Assembly: GCA_016936695.1 (NCBI GenBank) | Contig: JAFGXK010000080.1 | Coordinates: forward strand, 1-6,681 | From: Bacteroidales bacterium | Lineage (GTDB): Bacteria > Bacteroidota > Bacteroidia > Bacteroidales > VadinHA17 | Direction: 5' to 3' | DNA: 6,681 bases | Shown here: positions 1 through 6,542 of the stretch, piece after piece | Layout of the letters: every line of letters starts with the position of its first letter | Position numbering within the stretch: position 1 is the first letter of the stretch | Notes under the pieces: model-generated | Told to the model about the DNA's origin: nothing | What the model saw: only the letters and a program-made list of their open reading frames with translations | The model's database searches: none | Program-made: the position numbers and the translations under genes

Positions 1-87
1 AGGCTTTGAAGTCCAATGTCCCCGGAATCATGAATAGAGCATGTTTACGGCGATAAAGCCGGAGGCTTTGAAGTCCAATGTCCCCGG
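1..87. repeat. Two copies of a 25-bp direct repeat, 62-bp period, cut by the window edge
   Basis: Positions 1-25 and 63-87 are identical over 25 bases (AGGCTTTGAAGTCC followed by AATGTCCCCGG). They diverge at the next base, A26 against T88. The 37 bp between them (26-62) contains a small inverted repeat, CGGC 48-51 with GCCG 58-61, around a GATAAA loop. The left copy starts at the first base of the window, so the true left boundary and copy number are unknown. No sensible reading frame runs through the region: all three plus-strand frames stop soon. It could be the end of a 62-bp tandem array, a dispersed intergenic repeat present twice, or, less likely, the tail of a CRISPR array. The identity of the two copies is certain; their nature is not. 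Confidence 0.8.
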
Positions 88-135
88 TCACATCCGGGGT
101 GGCAGGAGCTTTCTGTGTCAACCCCGGAGAGGGTT
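82..135. other. Cluster of overlapping inverted repeats (possible alternative RNA hairpins)
   Basis: Three short stems can be drawn here and they share bases. CCCCGG at 82-87 pairs with CCGGGG at 94-99 around a 6-nt loop. TCCGGGGT at 93-100 pairs perfectly with ACCCCGGA at 121-128 around a 20-nt loop. AACCC at 120-124 pairs with GGGTT at 131-135 around a 6-nt loop. The first and second stems compete for 94-99, and the second and third for 121-124. No run of T follows, so a classical intrinsic terminator is not supported. A role in the mRNA leader or as part of the repeat element is possible but unproven. Confidence 0.35.
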
Positions 136-339
136 GAATAAAGATTATTATGGTTACTGGTTATATGGGAGATAAAGCACATTATCAGTAATTACCCCTA
201 TCCAAATAACAATATCTGTTGCAGAAAACACTGTAAGTTTAAAAATTCAGATTAAATTTATCTTTATAAACAAGTTTACCGAACCTGTCCTGACATTATG
301 ACGCCGGATATTGCTTATATTCTGAACGGTGGCCACCCC
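88..339. other. Non-coding leader upstream of the lactonase gene
   Basis: I see no gene here. The left part (88-135) is GC-rich and holds the inverted repeats described separately. The right part, from about 136, is clearly A/T-rich and is the likely promoter region of the four-gene operon. No exact TAnnTTTG element is present on the plus strand. Three one-base-off matches occur: TAAGTTTA at 234-241, TAAATTTA at 253-260 and TATCTTTA at 259-266. None has a convincing TTTG at the expected distance upstream, so no promoter is called. The last 42 bases (298-339) could encode a 14-residue N-terminal extension of the lactonase if translation begins at the upstream ATG. Confidence 0.5.
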
Positions 340-2226
340 ATGAAAATCCTGACAAACCTCAGAGCGGGGAATCTTTCTTTGAGTTACGGGGATTGTAACA
401 TCCGTTATGTTCTTGCCGGGCAGAATGAGATCATCAGGATGATATTTTCTGCAGTGCGCGATAAAGAGTGGCTGACAATCAATCCGGTAATCGAAGAGGA
501 GAATATACAAAGCTTTGAAGACTCATTTATAATTAATCTCAGGTGCCGCTACAAATCAGAAGAAATAGATCTGATTGCTTATTATATAATTGAGGGCACA
601 AGAGATAACTCCATTTCGCTGACGATGGAAGCAGAGGCACTCTCGACGTTTGAAAAGAACCGTATCGGTATCTGTGTACTTCACCCGATCGAAGGATGTG
701 CCGGCAGCAATTGCCTTATTGGACATACCGACGGATCGGTTGAACAGTCTGTATTCCCAGCTGATATTAGTCCGGATCAGGTTTTCAGGGATATAAAATC
801 AATGGAATGGGTAATAAAAGGGATTAACTGCAGAATTGATTTTGAAGGAGATATATTTGAAACCGAAGACCAGAGAAACTGGACAGATGCGTCTTATAAA
901 ACTTACTCCACCCCTCTTTCAATCCCCTGGCCGGCAACCGTTGAAAAAGGCACTAGAATATTCCAAAAGGTCACGTTCCAGGCTGCCGGTGACTTTGAAC
1001 CTGTAAATACGCTGAACGATTCAACAGTCATTACAATTTTTCCTGATGAAAAACTAAGGATCCCATCTGTCGGGATCTGCCGGTCAAGCCGTTCGTATCC
1101 GCTGACTCCCAATGAAATCAAGTTACTCAGGTCGGCTAAGTTTGACCATTACAGGATCGATCTCCATCTTTGCCAAAGCGGCTGGCAATTCAAGGCTGAA
1201 GAGTTTTTTCAGGAAGCACTTGACCTGGGCTACCGGACTGAATTTGCCCTCTTCTTTGATGATAATGTACATCAACAGATAAATAACTTCATTGACTGGT
1301 ATTCCCGCAGACATGTCCCGGTGGCAAATTTTCTGTTGTATCACCGTTCCTGTCCCTCCACTCCCGATATACTTGCATCTGAAGTTATTCCATTATTAAG
1401 AAAAATAAATCCGGATGTTAAAATAGCAACGGGAACCAATGCAAATTTCGCCGAACTTAATCGCAACAGACCCGGAGAAACAGGTAATGATTGTATTTGT
1501 TATTCAATTCATCCGCAGGAACATGCTTCCGACAATCTGACTCTTATTGAAAACCTTGAATCGCAGTTCCACTCAGTCAGAAGCGCCAGGAATATTGCCG
1601 GTAACAAGAAAATAATAATATCCCCCATAAATATCCAAAGGAGGTTTAATGCCAACACATCCTTCATTGAGCTGCCATGGAAAGGGACGCAAATGCCACC
1701 CCAGGTTGACAGCCGTATGATGTCGCTTTTTGGCGCTTCCTGGACAGCTGGAAGCCTTAGATGTCTTTGCCAGGCTGGTGCGGACAGTATTACTTACTAC
1801 GAGACTGCCGGTGAGAGAGGAATATTCCAGGGGGATACCGATCCATCATGGCCGTTGCAGTTTCCATCAGAAAAAGGTATGATTTTCCCGGTCTTCCATG
1901 TGTTCAGATTTCTTCTCAACAATAAGCATTTAAGTCTTGTAAGATGTACAAGCTCAAGGCCCCTTATTGCCGATTGCCTGGCACTTTCGGACGGGAAACA
2001 GGGGCATTTACTGCTTGTTAACTATACTGAAAATAAACAGAAAATAAAACTGGAGTGCTGTTCCGGATTGATGAGGCTAAGGTCTCTACGCTCTGAAAGC
2101 TATGCTGAAGCTGCAGACGACAACAGATGGACAGGGATTAAAAATGAAAAAATCGTAAAAACACAGGAAACTTTTGAAATTGAGCCCTTTTCCCTGAACT
2201 TTATGGAAGGGTGGCTGAAGCATTAA
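340..2226 (+). CDS. apnL: D-apionate lactonase-type protein (ApnL family)
   Basis: This 628-residue protein would hydrolyse D-apionolactone to D-apionate in the oxidative breakdown of D-apiose. There is no signal peptide or membrane segment, so it should be cytoplasmic. It appears to have three parts: an N-terminal mainly beta region (about 1-235), a TIM-barrel-like middle (about 240-525) and a short C-terminal beta domain (about 530-628). I recognise the family by its opening (LRAGNLSLSYGDCNIRYV), by VRDKEW at 39-44, by the acidic/aromatic block EDQRNWTDASYKTY at 176-189, by HPQEHASDN at 391-399 and by YYETAGERG at 486-494. The catalytic residues are not known to me. I chose ATG 340 because family members begin close to the LRAG motif. 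An in-frame ATG at 298 would add 14 residues (MTPDIAYILNGGHP), and neither start has a Shine-Dalgarno site. It is first in the visible operon, and the apiosidase-like gene downstream supports the assignment. Confidence 0.85.
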   Translation: MKILTNLRAGNLSLSYGDCNIRYVLAGQNEIIRMIFSAVRDKEWLTINPVIEEENIQSFEDSFIINLRCRYKSEEIDLIAYYIIEGTRDNSISLTMEAEALSTFEKNRIGICVLHPIEGCAGSNCLIGHTDGSVEQSVFPADISPDQVFRDIKSMEWVIKGINCRIDFEGDIFETEDQRNWTDASYKTYSTPLSIPWPATVEKGTRIFQKVTFQAAGDFEPVNTLNDSTVITIFPDEKLRIPSVGICRSSRSYPLTPNEIKLLRSAKFDHYRIDLHLCQSGWQFKAEEFFQEALDLGYRTEFALFFDDNVHQQINNFIDWYSRRHVPVANFLLYHRSCPSTPDILASEVIPLLRKINPDVKIATGTNANFAELNRNRPGETGNDCICYSIHPQEHASDNLTLIENLESQFHSVRSARNIAGNKKIIISPINIQRRFNANTSFIELPWKGTQMPPQVDSRMMSLFGASWTAGSLRCLCQAGADSITYYETAGERGIFQGDTDPSWPLQFPSEKGMIFPVFHVFRFLLNNKHLSLVRCTSSRPLIADCLALSDGKQGHLLLVNYTENKQKIKLECCSGLMRLRSLRSESYAEAADDNRWTGIKNEKIVKTQETFEIEPFSLNFMEGWLKH

Positions 2227-2274
2227 GTTCATAATAATTGTACTACTTTTATTATAAATTAACCTTAAACATTC

Positions 2275-3276
2275 ATGGTACTGGTTCAAAATTACGCTCT
2301 GGCGGTGTTTCTTTGCTTCGTCGCAATGGTATGCTGGGGTTCGTGGCAAAACACACAGAACCTTATAGGTAAGGAATGGAGATTTGAGCTCTTTTACTGG
2401 GATTACACTATCGGGATATTCCTTTTTGCCCTCCTGATGGCTTTCACATTCGGAAGCTTCGGGAGTCAGGGCCGCAGTTTTATTCCTGACCTGGCACAGG
2501 CTGATGCAAAGTATCTGCTTTCATCTGCCCTTGGGGGATTCATCTGGAACATCGGCACCCTGCTCCTGGTAGCCTCAATTTCCATTGCAGGTATGTCGGT
2601 GGCATTCCCGGTCGGAGGCGGACTCGGATGGATCCTTGGGATCTTCATTAATTACCTGGGGAAACCTGAAGGAAATCCATGGCTGTTGTTTGGGGGCTCA
2701 GCAGTGATTATAATCGCAATACTGCTCAGCATGCAATCGTACAGAAAACTCGCCAGTAATCAGAACAAACCCCCGGCCAAGGGAATAATACTTGCTCTTC
2801 TGGCCGGATTCTGCATCGCGTTCTTCTACAGATTTGTTGCATCCTCCCTGGCAACCGATTTTTCACCGGCCGACGACGGGAAAATCAGTTCATACACCGC
2901 AGTGGTTTTCTTTTCAATCGGAGCCGTGATAAGTACCATTATAGTAAACCCAATCTTCATGGCAAAACCCGTTGAAGGTAGACCGGTCAGGATTTCGGAA
3001 TGGACGAAAGGAACATCACGCGCCCACCTGCTTGGATTACTCGGCGGGTCCATATGGTGCCTCGGCAATTCGGTAAGCTTTATGTCGGTCGGCGCAGCAA
3101 GCCCTGCAATATCATATGGCCTGAGCAATGCCGCTCCTGTTGTTGCCGCTTTATGGGGAATTTTTATGTGGAAGGAATTCAAAGACGCTCCCCGGGGCAC
3201 CAACACGCTGCTGACATTCATGTTCGTCTGCTACCTGATAGGACTTGTCATGATCGTCTGGTCAAAATTAGCATGA
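2275..3276 (+). CDS. DMT-superfamily sugar permease (GRP/RhaT/ureide-permease-like), 10 TM
   Basis: This 333-residue inner-membrane protein has about ten hydrophobic segments (roughly 7-24, 43-60, 79-100, 103-125, 135-153, 168-186, 205-224, 250-270, 272-297, 311-331). That is the layout of the drug/metabolite transporter superfamily. Its two halves are related: GGFIWNIG at 87-94 is matched by GGSIWCLG at 257-264, each followed by a Gly/Ala/Pro-rich helix (AFPVGGGLGW; ISYGLSNAAPVV). CWGSWQNTQNL near the N terminus resembles the glucose/ribose, rhamnose and plant ureide permease branch rather than multidrug exporters. In this operon the likely cargo is D-apiose or an oxidised product such as apionolactone or apionate, but specificity cannot be read from the sequence. 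It lies 48 bp after the lactonase stop and 21 bp before the glycosidase. The start is the first ATG in frame, directly before the first helix. Confidence 0.85.
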   Translation: MVLVQNYALAVFLCFVAMVCWGSWQNTQNLIGKEWRFELFYWDYTIGIFLFALLMAFTFGSFGSQGRSFIPDLAQADAKYLLSSALGGFIWNIGTLLLVASISIAGMSVAFPVGGGLGWILGIFINYLGKPEGNPWLLFGGSAVIIIAILLSMQSYRKLASNQNKPPAKGIILALLAGFCIAFFYRFVASSLATDFSPADDGKISSYTAVVFFSIGAVISTIIVNPIFMAKPVEGRPVRISEWTKGTSRAHLLGLLGGSIWCLGNSVSFMSVGAASPAISYGLSNAAPVVAALWGIFMWKEFKDAPRGTNTLLTFMFVCYLIGLVMIVWSKLA

Positions 3277-3297
3277 ACTTACAATAAACACTATAAT

Positions 3298-4731
3298 ATG
3301 ATTATCAGAACCATACTAGCATTAAGCCTTCTGGCCCTGAGTTTACCGGCATCCCCCCAGACAGGCCAGTGGAAGGGCCGGTCAGTCGACCTTTCACATG
3401 GCAGGCTCAAAGTTTCGGACAACAGCCGATTCCTTGTCTTTGAGGACGGGACACCTTTCTTCTACCTTGGTGACACAGGCTGGGAACTCTTCCACAGACT
3501 GAATAAGGAGGACACCGAAAAATATCTCGAGAACCGCCGGTCGAAAGGATTCACTGTGATCCAGGCTGTTGTGCTTGCTGAGATTGACGGCCTGAATATA
3601 CCAAATATGGAAGGTAACAGGCCACTGATCGACAATGATCCCCTGAAGCCCAATGAAGCTTATTTTGCCCATGTCGACTGGGTTATTAAAAAGGCCGCTG
3701 AAAAAGGAATTTTCATTGGCCTTCTGCCGACCTGGGGCGACAAGTGGAATAAAAAATGGGGAATCGGACCTGAAATATTTAATCCTGAAAATGCCAGGAC
3801 CTGGGGAAAATTCCTGGGCGAACGATACCGCGGTCAAAACAATATAATCTGGATCGTCGGCGGAGACAGGCCTGTTGAAAATGATCTGCATCGGAAGACG
3901 GTTGCCGCAATGGCCGAAGGACTGAGAGAAGGCGACGGAGGAGCTCATCTCATAACTTTTCACCCCACAGGCGGTTCAGGATCCTCCAGATATTTTCACA
4001 ACGAACCCTGGCTCGATTTCAATATGAGGCAGAACGGACACAGCCTGAGCTTCACCGAACGCTATTCATCAACCTGCAAGGATTACAGGCTGGAACCTGC
4101 AAAGCCTGTAATCGACGGGGAACCGGTTTATGAGGATCATCCAATCAATTTCAATCCCGATGCCAACAGCCATTCGACAGCCGCCGATGTCCGCCGGCCG
4201 CTCTACTGGGATTTGTTTTCAGGTGCTTTCGGACACACATACGGGCATCATTCCGTGTGGCAGATGTGGATACCCTCAAGATCGCCAATCAACAGGCCGC
4301 TGATGCCCTGGTATGAAGCAATTGATCAACCCGGAGCCGGACAAATGATGTATGGGAGGCTGCTTATGGAATCAAGACCTTTTCTGTCACGTATACCCGA
4401 CAGCACAATCATTGTAACCGACAGAATTGTTTCGGCAGTGCCGGGGTCAGGTTCATACAGGTACGTTGCAACCCGCGACCAGGAGGGAACCTATGCAATG
4501 ATTTATGCACCAATAGGCAGACAATTCTCTGTCCGCATGGATGCAATAAAAGGAAAAGAAGTAAATGCCTGGTGGTTCAACCCGAGAAACGGGGAGGCAA
4601 CAAGGATAGCGAATTATCCAAATACAGGTACCCGGACTTTCCTCCCACCGACCCCGGGCGAAAATCTCGACTGGATACTGGTACTGGATGATGCATCAAG
4701 GAATTATCCTGCACCGGGTTCCCGAAAATAA
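3298..4731 (+). CDS. Secreted GH140/DUF4038 glycoside hydrolase, probable apiosidase
   Basis: This 477-residue secreted enzyme probably cleaves terminal D-apiofuranose from plant glycans. Residues 1 to about 21 form a Sec signal peptide (IIRTILALSLLALSLPASPQ) with no cysteine lipobox, suggesting a soluble periplasmic or secreted protein. A TIM barrel of the DUF4038 (apiosidase-like) type covers about 35-370, with FFYLGDTGWELFHRL near its start. IIWIVGGDRP places an acidic residue at D190, and VIDGEPVYED places one at E275; these are the expected acid/base and nucleophile positions by analogy with Bacteroides thetaiotaomicron BT1012, the founding GH140 apiosidase acting on rhamnogalacturonan II. 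About 385-465 is a C-terminal beta domain of the kind often paired with DUF4038 (putative collagen-binding domain family), including WWFNPRNGEA. The adjoining apionate-lactonase gene strongly favours apiose as substrate. Other activities occur among DUF4038 proteins, so specificity is inferred. Confidence 0.87.
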   Translation: MIIRTILALSLLALSLPASPQTGQWKGRSVDLSHGRLKVSDNSRFLVFEDGTPFFYLGDTGWELFHRLNKEDTEKYLENRRSKGFTVIQAVVLAEIDGLNIPNMEGNRPLIDNDPLKPNEAYFAHVDWVIKKAAEKGIFIGLLPTWGDKWNKKWGIGPEIFNPENARTWGKFLGERYRGQNNIIWIVGGDRPVENDLHRKTVAAMAEGLREGDGGAHLITFHPTGGSGSSRYFHNEPWLDFNMRQNGHSLSFTERYSSTCKDYRLEPAKPVIDGEPVYEDHPINFNPDANSHSTAADVRRPLYWDLFSGAFGHTYGHHSVWQMWIPSRSPINRPLMPWYEAIDQPGAGQMMYGRLLMESRPFLSRIPDSTIIVTDRIVSAVPGSGSYRYVATRDQEGTYAMIYAPIGRQFSVRMDAIKGKEVNAWWFNPRNGEATRIANYPNTGTRTFLPPTPGENLDWILVLDDASRNYPAPGSRK

Positions 4732-4736
4732 CCCCC

Positions 4737-5546
4737 ATGAGGCTAGGTATATCATCATACACATACACCTGGGCGATCGGAGTTCCGGGATCGTCACCAT
4801 CTAATCCTCTGAGGGTCTTCGGGCTGCTCGAAAAAGCCATATCAGAAGGGATCAATGTTGTCCAGATTGCGGATAACCTTCCTCTTGAGAATCTTTCAGA
4901 AGAAGAAACTGATCTTTTACGTGATTTTGCAGATGCAAAGTGTATAAGCCTTGAAATGGGCGGCAGGGGTCTTATTCCCGGACATGTATTGAAATGCCTG
5001 AAGACGGCTGAAGCAATCGGTTCCCCTATCCTAAGAATGGTCATTGATACTAATAATTACGAACCGGAAGTTCCGGAAATAATTGCAATCATACGGGAAC
5101 TTGAAACAGAATTCAGATCGAGGAAGATCAGACTGGCGATCGAGAACCACGACAGGCTTAAGGCAAGGGAATTCGAGGATATCATTCAATCAGTCGGATC
5201 GGAATGGGTGGGAATTTGTCTTGATTCCGTTAATTCAATGGGCGCCGGTGAAGGTTTTGAAACTGTATCTGATATGCTGCTTCCTTATACAATAAACCTT
5301 CATATCAAAGACTTTACAATCCGAAGGGTCTCTCATAAAATGGGGATAATAATAGAGGGTGTACCAGCCGGTAAAGGATTGCTGAATATCCGCGATATTT
5401 TATCCAGAGCCTCTGAGACAGGTATCTGTAAAAGCGCTATCCTCGAGTTATGGACACCTCCTGAAAAGAGTATTGAAGAAACAATTATCAAGGAAAAAAA
5501 ATGGGCTGAAGAAAGTCTTCAATATCTCAAATCATTAAAATTATGA
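4737..5546 (+). CDS. Xylose-isomerase-like TIM barrel protein, candidate 3-oxo-isoapionate decarboxylase (OiaC-type)
   Basis: This 269-residue protein belongs to the sugar-phosphate isomerase/epimerase (AP endonuclease 2-like) TIM-barrel group. The barrel opens with RLGISSYTYTWAIGVPG. Four probable divalent-metal ligands lie at the ends of successive strands: E136 in AIENHD, D163 in CLDSVN, H189 in NLHIKD and E237 in LELW. It has no signal peptide and should be cytoplasmic. It begins only 5 bp after the glycosidase stop, so it is almost certainly co-transcribed. In described D-apiose pathways D-apionate is converted to 3-oxo-isoapionate, which one branch decarboxylates to L-erythrulose with the enzyme OiaC. 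As I recall, OiaC is also a TIM barrel of this superfamily. Position next to an ApnL-type lactonase makes OiaC the best guess, but the superfamily also holds isomerases and epimerases. The fold and gene are secure; the reaction is inferred. Confidence 0.75.
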   Translation: MRLGISSYTYTWAIGVPGSSPSNPLRVFGLLEKAISEGINVVQIADNLPLENLSEEETDLLRDFADAKCISLEMGGRGLIPGHVLKCLKTAEAIGSPILRMVIDTNNYEPEVPEIIAIIRELETEFRSRKIRLAIENHDRLKAREFEDIIQSVGSEWVGICLDSVNSMGAGEGFETVSDMLLPYTINLHIKDFTIRRVSHKMGIIIEGVPAGKGLLNIRDILSRASETGICKSAILELWTPPEKSIEETIIKEKKWAEESLQYLKSLKL

Positions 5547-5557
5547 AGCCCGTAAAC

Positions 5558-6484
5558 TCAGGACACCTCAAACGAATCCACCTCTCGGTATGCTTTAATA
5601 AGAGCTTTTTCACCTTCAGCACCGGGCATTGAGTTCCCGTGTTCCATTCCGACAACATCTCTGTAACCCTTATCATAGATGTATTTAAATACATTTTTGT
5701 AATTGATTTCGCCGGTTGTGGGTTCTTTTCTTCCCGGATTATCGCCCACCTGGAAATAGGCAATTTCATTCCACGTCAGCTCGATGTTACGAATCAGGTG
5801 CCCTTCGGTTTTCTGCATGTGATAAATATCGTACAGAATTTTGCATGACGGACTGTTCACCGCTTTGCAAATCATATAAGTCTGGTCTGACGTTTGCAAA
5901 TACAAATCCGGCGAATCTGAAAGCGGCTCCAGCACCATAACAAGACCATGCGGTTCAAGGATCTCGGCTCCGCGGCGTAATACTTCTATAACATTGGCAT
6001 CCTGGATCCCGATGGGTAATCTGCGTTCAAATGCACCCGGAACCACGGTCATCCATTTGGCATTTACACGTTTGGCTACATCTACTGCCCGACGGCATCC
6101 ATCCAGAAAAATATCAAGATGCTCTTTTTTACCTGCGGCAAAAGTATTGGCCATGTTTCCTCCTTTATCAACAACAAAAACACCCATGGTCATTCCCAGC
6201 TTTTCCAGTGTTTCTCCAATTTTTGTCTGGACTGCAACATCGCGACCCATCAGGCCATTGTCTTCAAACGCAGTAAATCCCTGGTCGGCCATAAACTTCA
6301 GCTGGTCAATCAGGTCGTCTCCGGCACTGTTCCTGAACATTCCAAAGTGTGGTGCATAATTTAGTCTGAATTTTTCTGCATTAGATGAAACTGCTTCGGA
6401 AACTATAGCTTCCATTATGCTTCCCATGCCCGTTAAAGCAATGCTGCCGGCAACCGTGTTTCTCAAGAAATTCCGTCTTTTCAT
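5558..6484 (-). CDS. Tat-exported hydroxypyruvate-isomerase-like TIM barrel protein
   Basis: This 308-residue protein begins MKRRNFLRNTVAGSIALTGM, a clear twin-arginine (RRxFL) signal followed by a weakly hydrophobic stretch. It is therefore expected to be exported folded to the periplasm. The mature part (about 38-305) is a xylose-isomerase-like TIM barrel of the hydroxypyruvate isomerase (Hyi) type. Probable metal ligands are E186 in VLEPL, D219 in LYDIYHMQ, Q245 in FQVGDNPGRKEP and E281 in MEHGNS. The block VGDNPGRKEPTTGEINY at 246-262 is the Hyi signature. Hyi interconverts hydroxypyruvate and tartronate semialdehyde, but exported Bacteroidota homologues are common near sugar-oxidation genes and their substrates are generally unknown. 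It converges on the plus-strand operon with 11 bp between stop codons and no visible terminator. It has its own likely promoter upstream. A link to apiose breakdown is possible but rests only on proximity. Confidence 0.87.
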   Translation of the reverse strand: MKRRNFLRNTVAGSIALTGMGSIMEAIVSEAVSSNAEKFRLNYAPHFGMFRNSAGDDLIDQLKFMADQGFTAFEDNGLMGRDVAVQTKIGETLEKLGMTMGVFVVDKGGNMANTFAAGKKEHLDIFLDGCRRAVDVAKRVNAKWMTVVPGAFERRLPIGIQDANVIEVLRRGAEILEPHGLVMVLEPLSDSPDLYLQTSDQTYMICKAVNSPSCKILYDIYHMQKTEGHLIRNIELTWNEIAYFQVGDNPGRKEPTTGEINYKNVFKYIYDKGYRDVVGMEHGNSMPGAEGEKALIKAYREVDSFEVS

Positions 6485-6514
6485 GATGATATGATTTTAT
6501 TAATACTTGATATC

Positions 6515-6522
6515 CAAATTTA
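6515..6522 (-). promoter_or_regulatory. Probable Bacteroidota -7 promoter box for the Hyi-like gene
   Basis: Read on the minus strand, 6522 to 6515 is TAAATTTG, an exact match to the Bacteroidota -7 consensus TAnnTTTG. Transcription would start a few bases downstream, giving an untranslated leader of roughly 25 nt before the ATG at 6484. No clear TTTG -33 element is found 19-21 bp upstream; an A/T-rich palindrome lies in that region instead. The element lies in the 113-bp gap after the preceding minus-strand gene, a sensible place for an independent promoter. Confidence 0.45.
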
Positions 6523-6526
6523 CTTT

Positions 6527-6542
6527 TTAAAACTGGTTTTAA
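6527..6542. promoter_or_regulatory. Palindrome TTAAAAC-TG-GTTTTAA, possible operator
   Basis: Seven-base arms, TTAAAAC at 6527-6533 and GTTTTAA at 6536-6542, form a perfect inverted repeat around TG. It starts 5 bp upstream of the probable -7 box on the minus strand and covers much of the spacer toward the -33 region, where a DNA-binding regulator could act. A/T-rich palindromes also arise by chance, and no second copy was found in the window, so the role is a guess. Confidence 0.25.

Noticed and set aside
1..87. CRISPR array end
   Set aside because: Only two copies are visible, there are no cas genes, and the repeat runs on into GC-rich inverted repeats. Kept as a repeat of unknown kind.
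259..266. TATCTTTA as a -7 promoter box for the operon
   Set aside because: One mismatch to TAnnTTTG, no well-placed -33 element, and two equally good near matches close by.
1637..1651. Strong Shine-Dalgarno-like AAAGGAGGTTTAATG inside the lactonase gene
   Set aside because: The ATG is out of frame with the gene and opens only about 23 codons before a stop, so an internal start is unlikely.
2826..3221. 131-codon open frame on the minus strand within the permease gene
   Set aside because: It lies wholly inside a well-supported membrane protein gene and its translation shows no domain-like pattern; it is a shadow frame.
3394..3963. 189-codon open frame on the minus strand within the glycosidase gene
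   Set aside because: Antisense to a recognised GH140/DUF4038 enzyme with intact motifs, and without a recognisable domain of its own.
5994..6359. 121-codon open frame on the plus strand opposite the Hyi-like gene
   Set aside because: Ser/Pro/Arg-rich shadow of a confidently identified coding sequence on the other strand.
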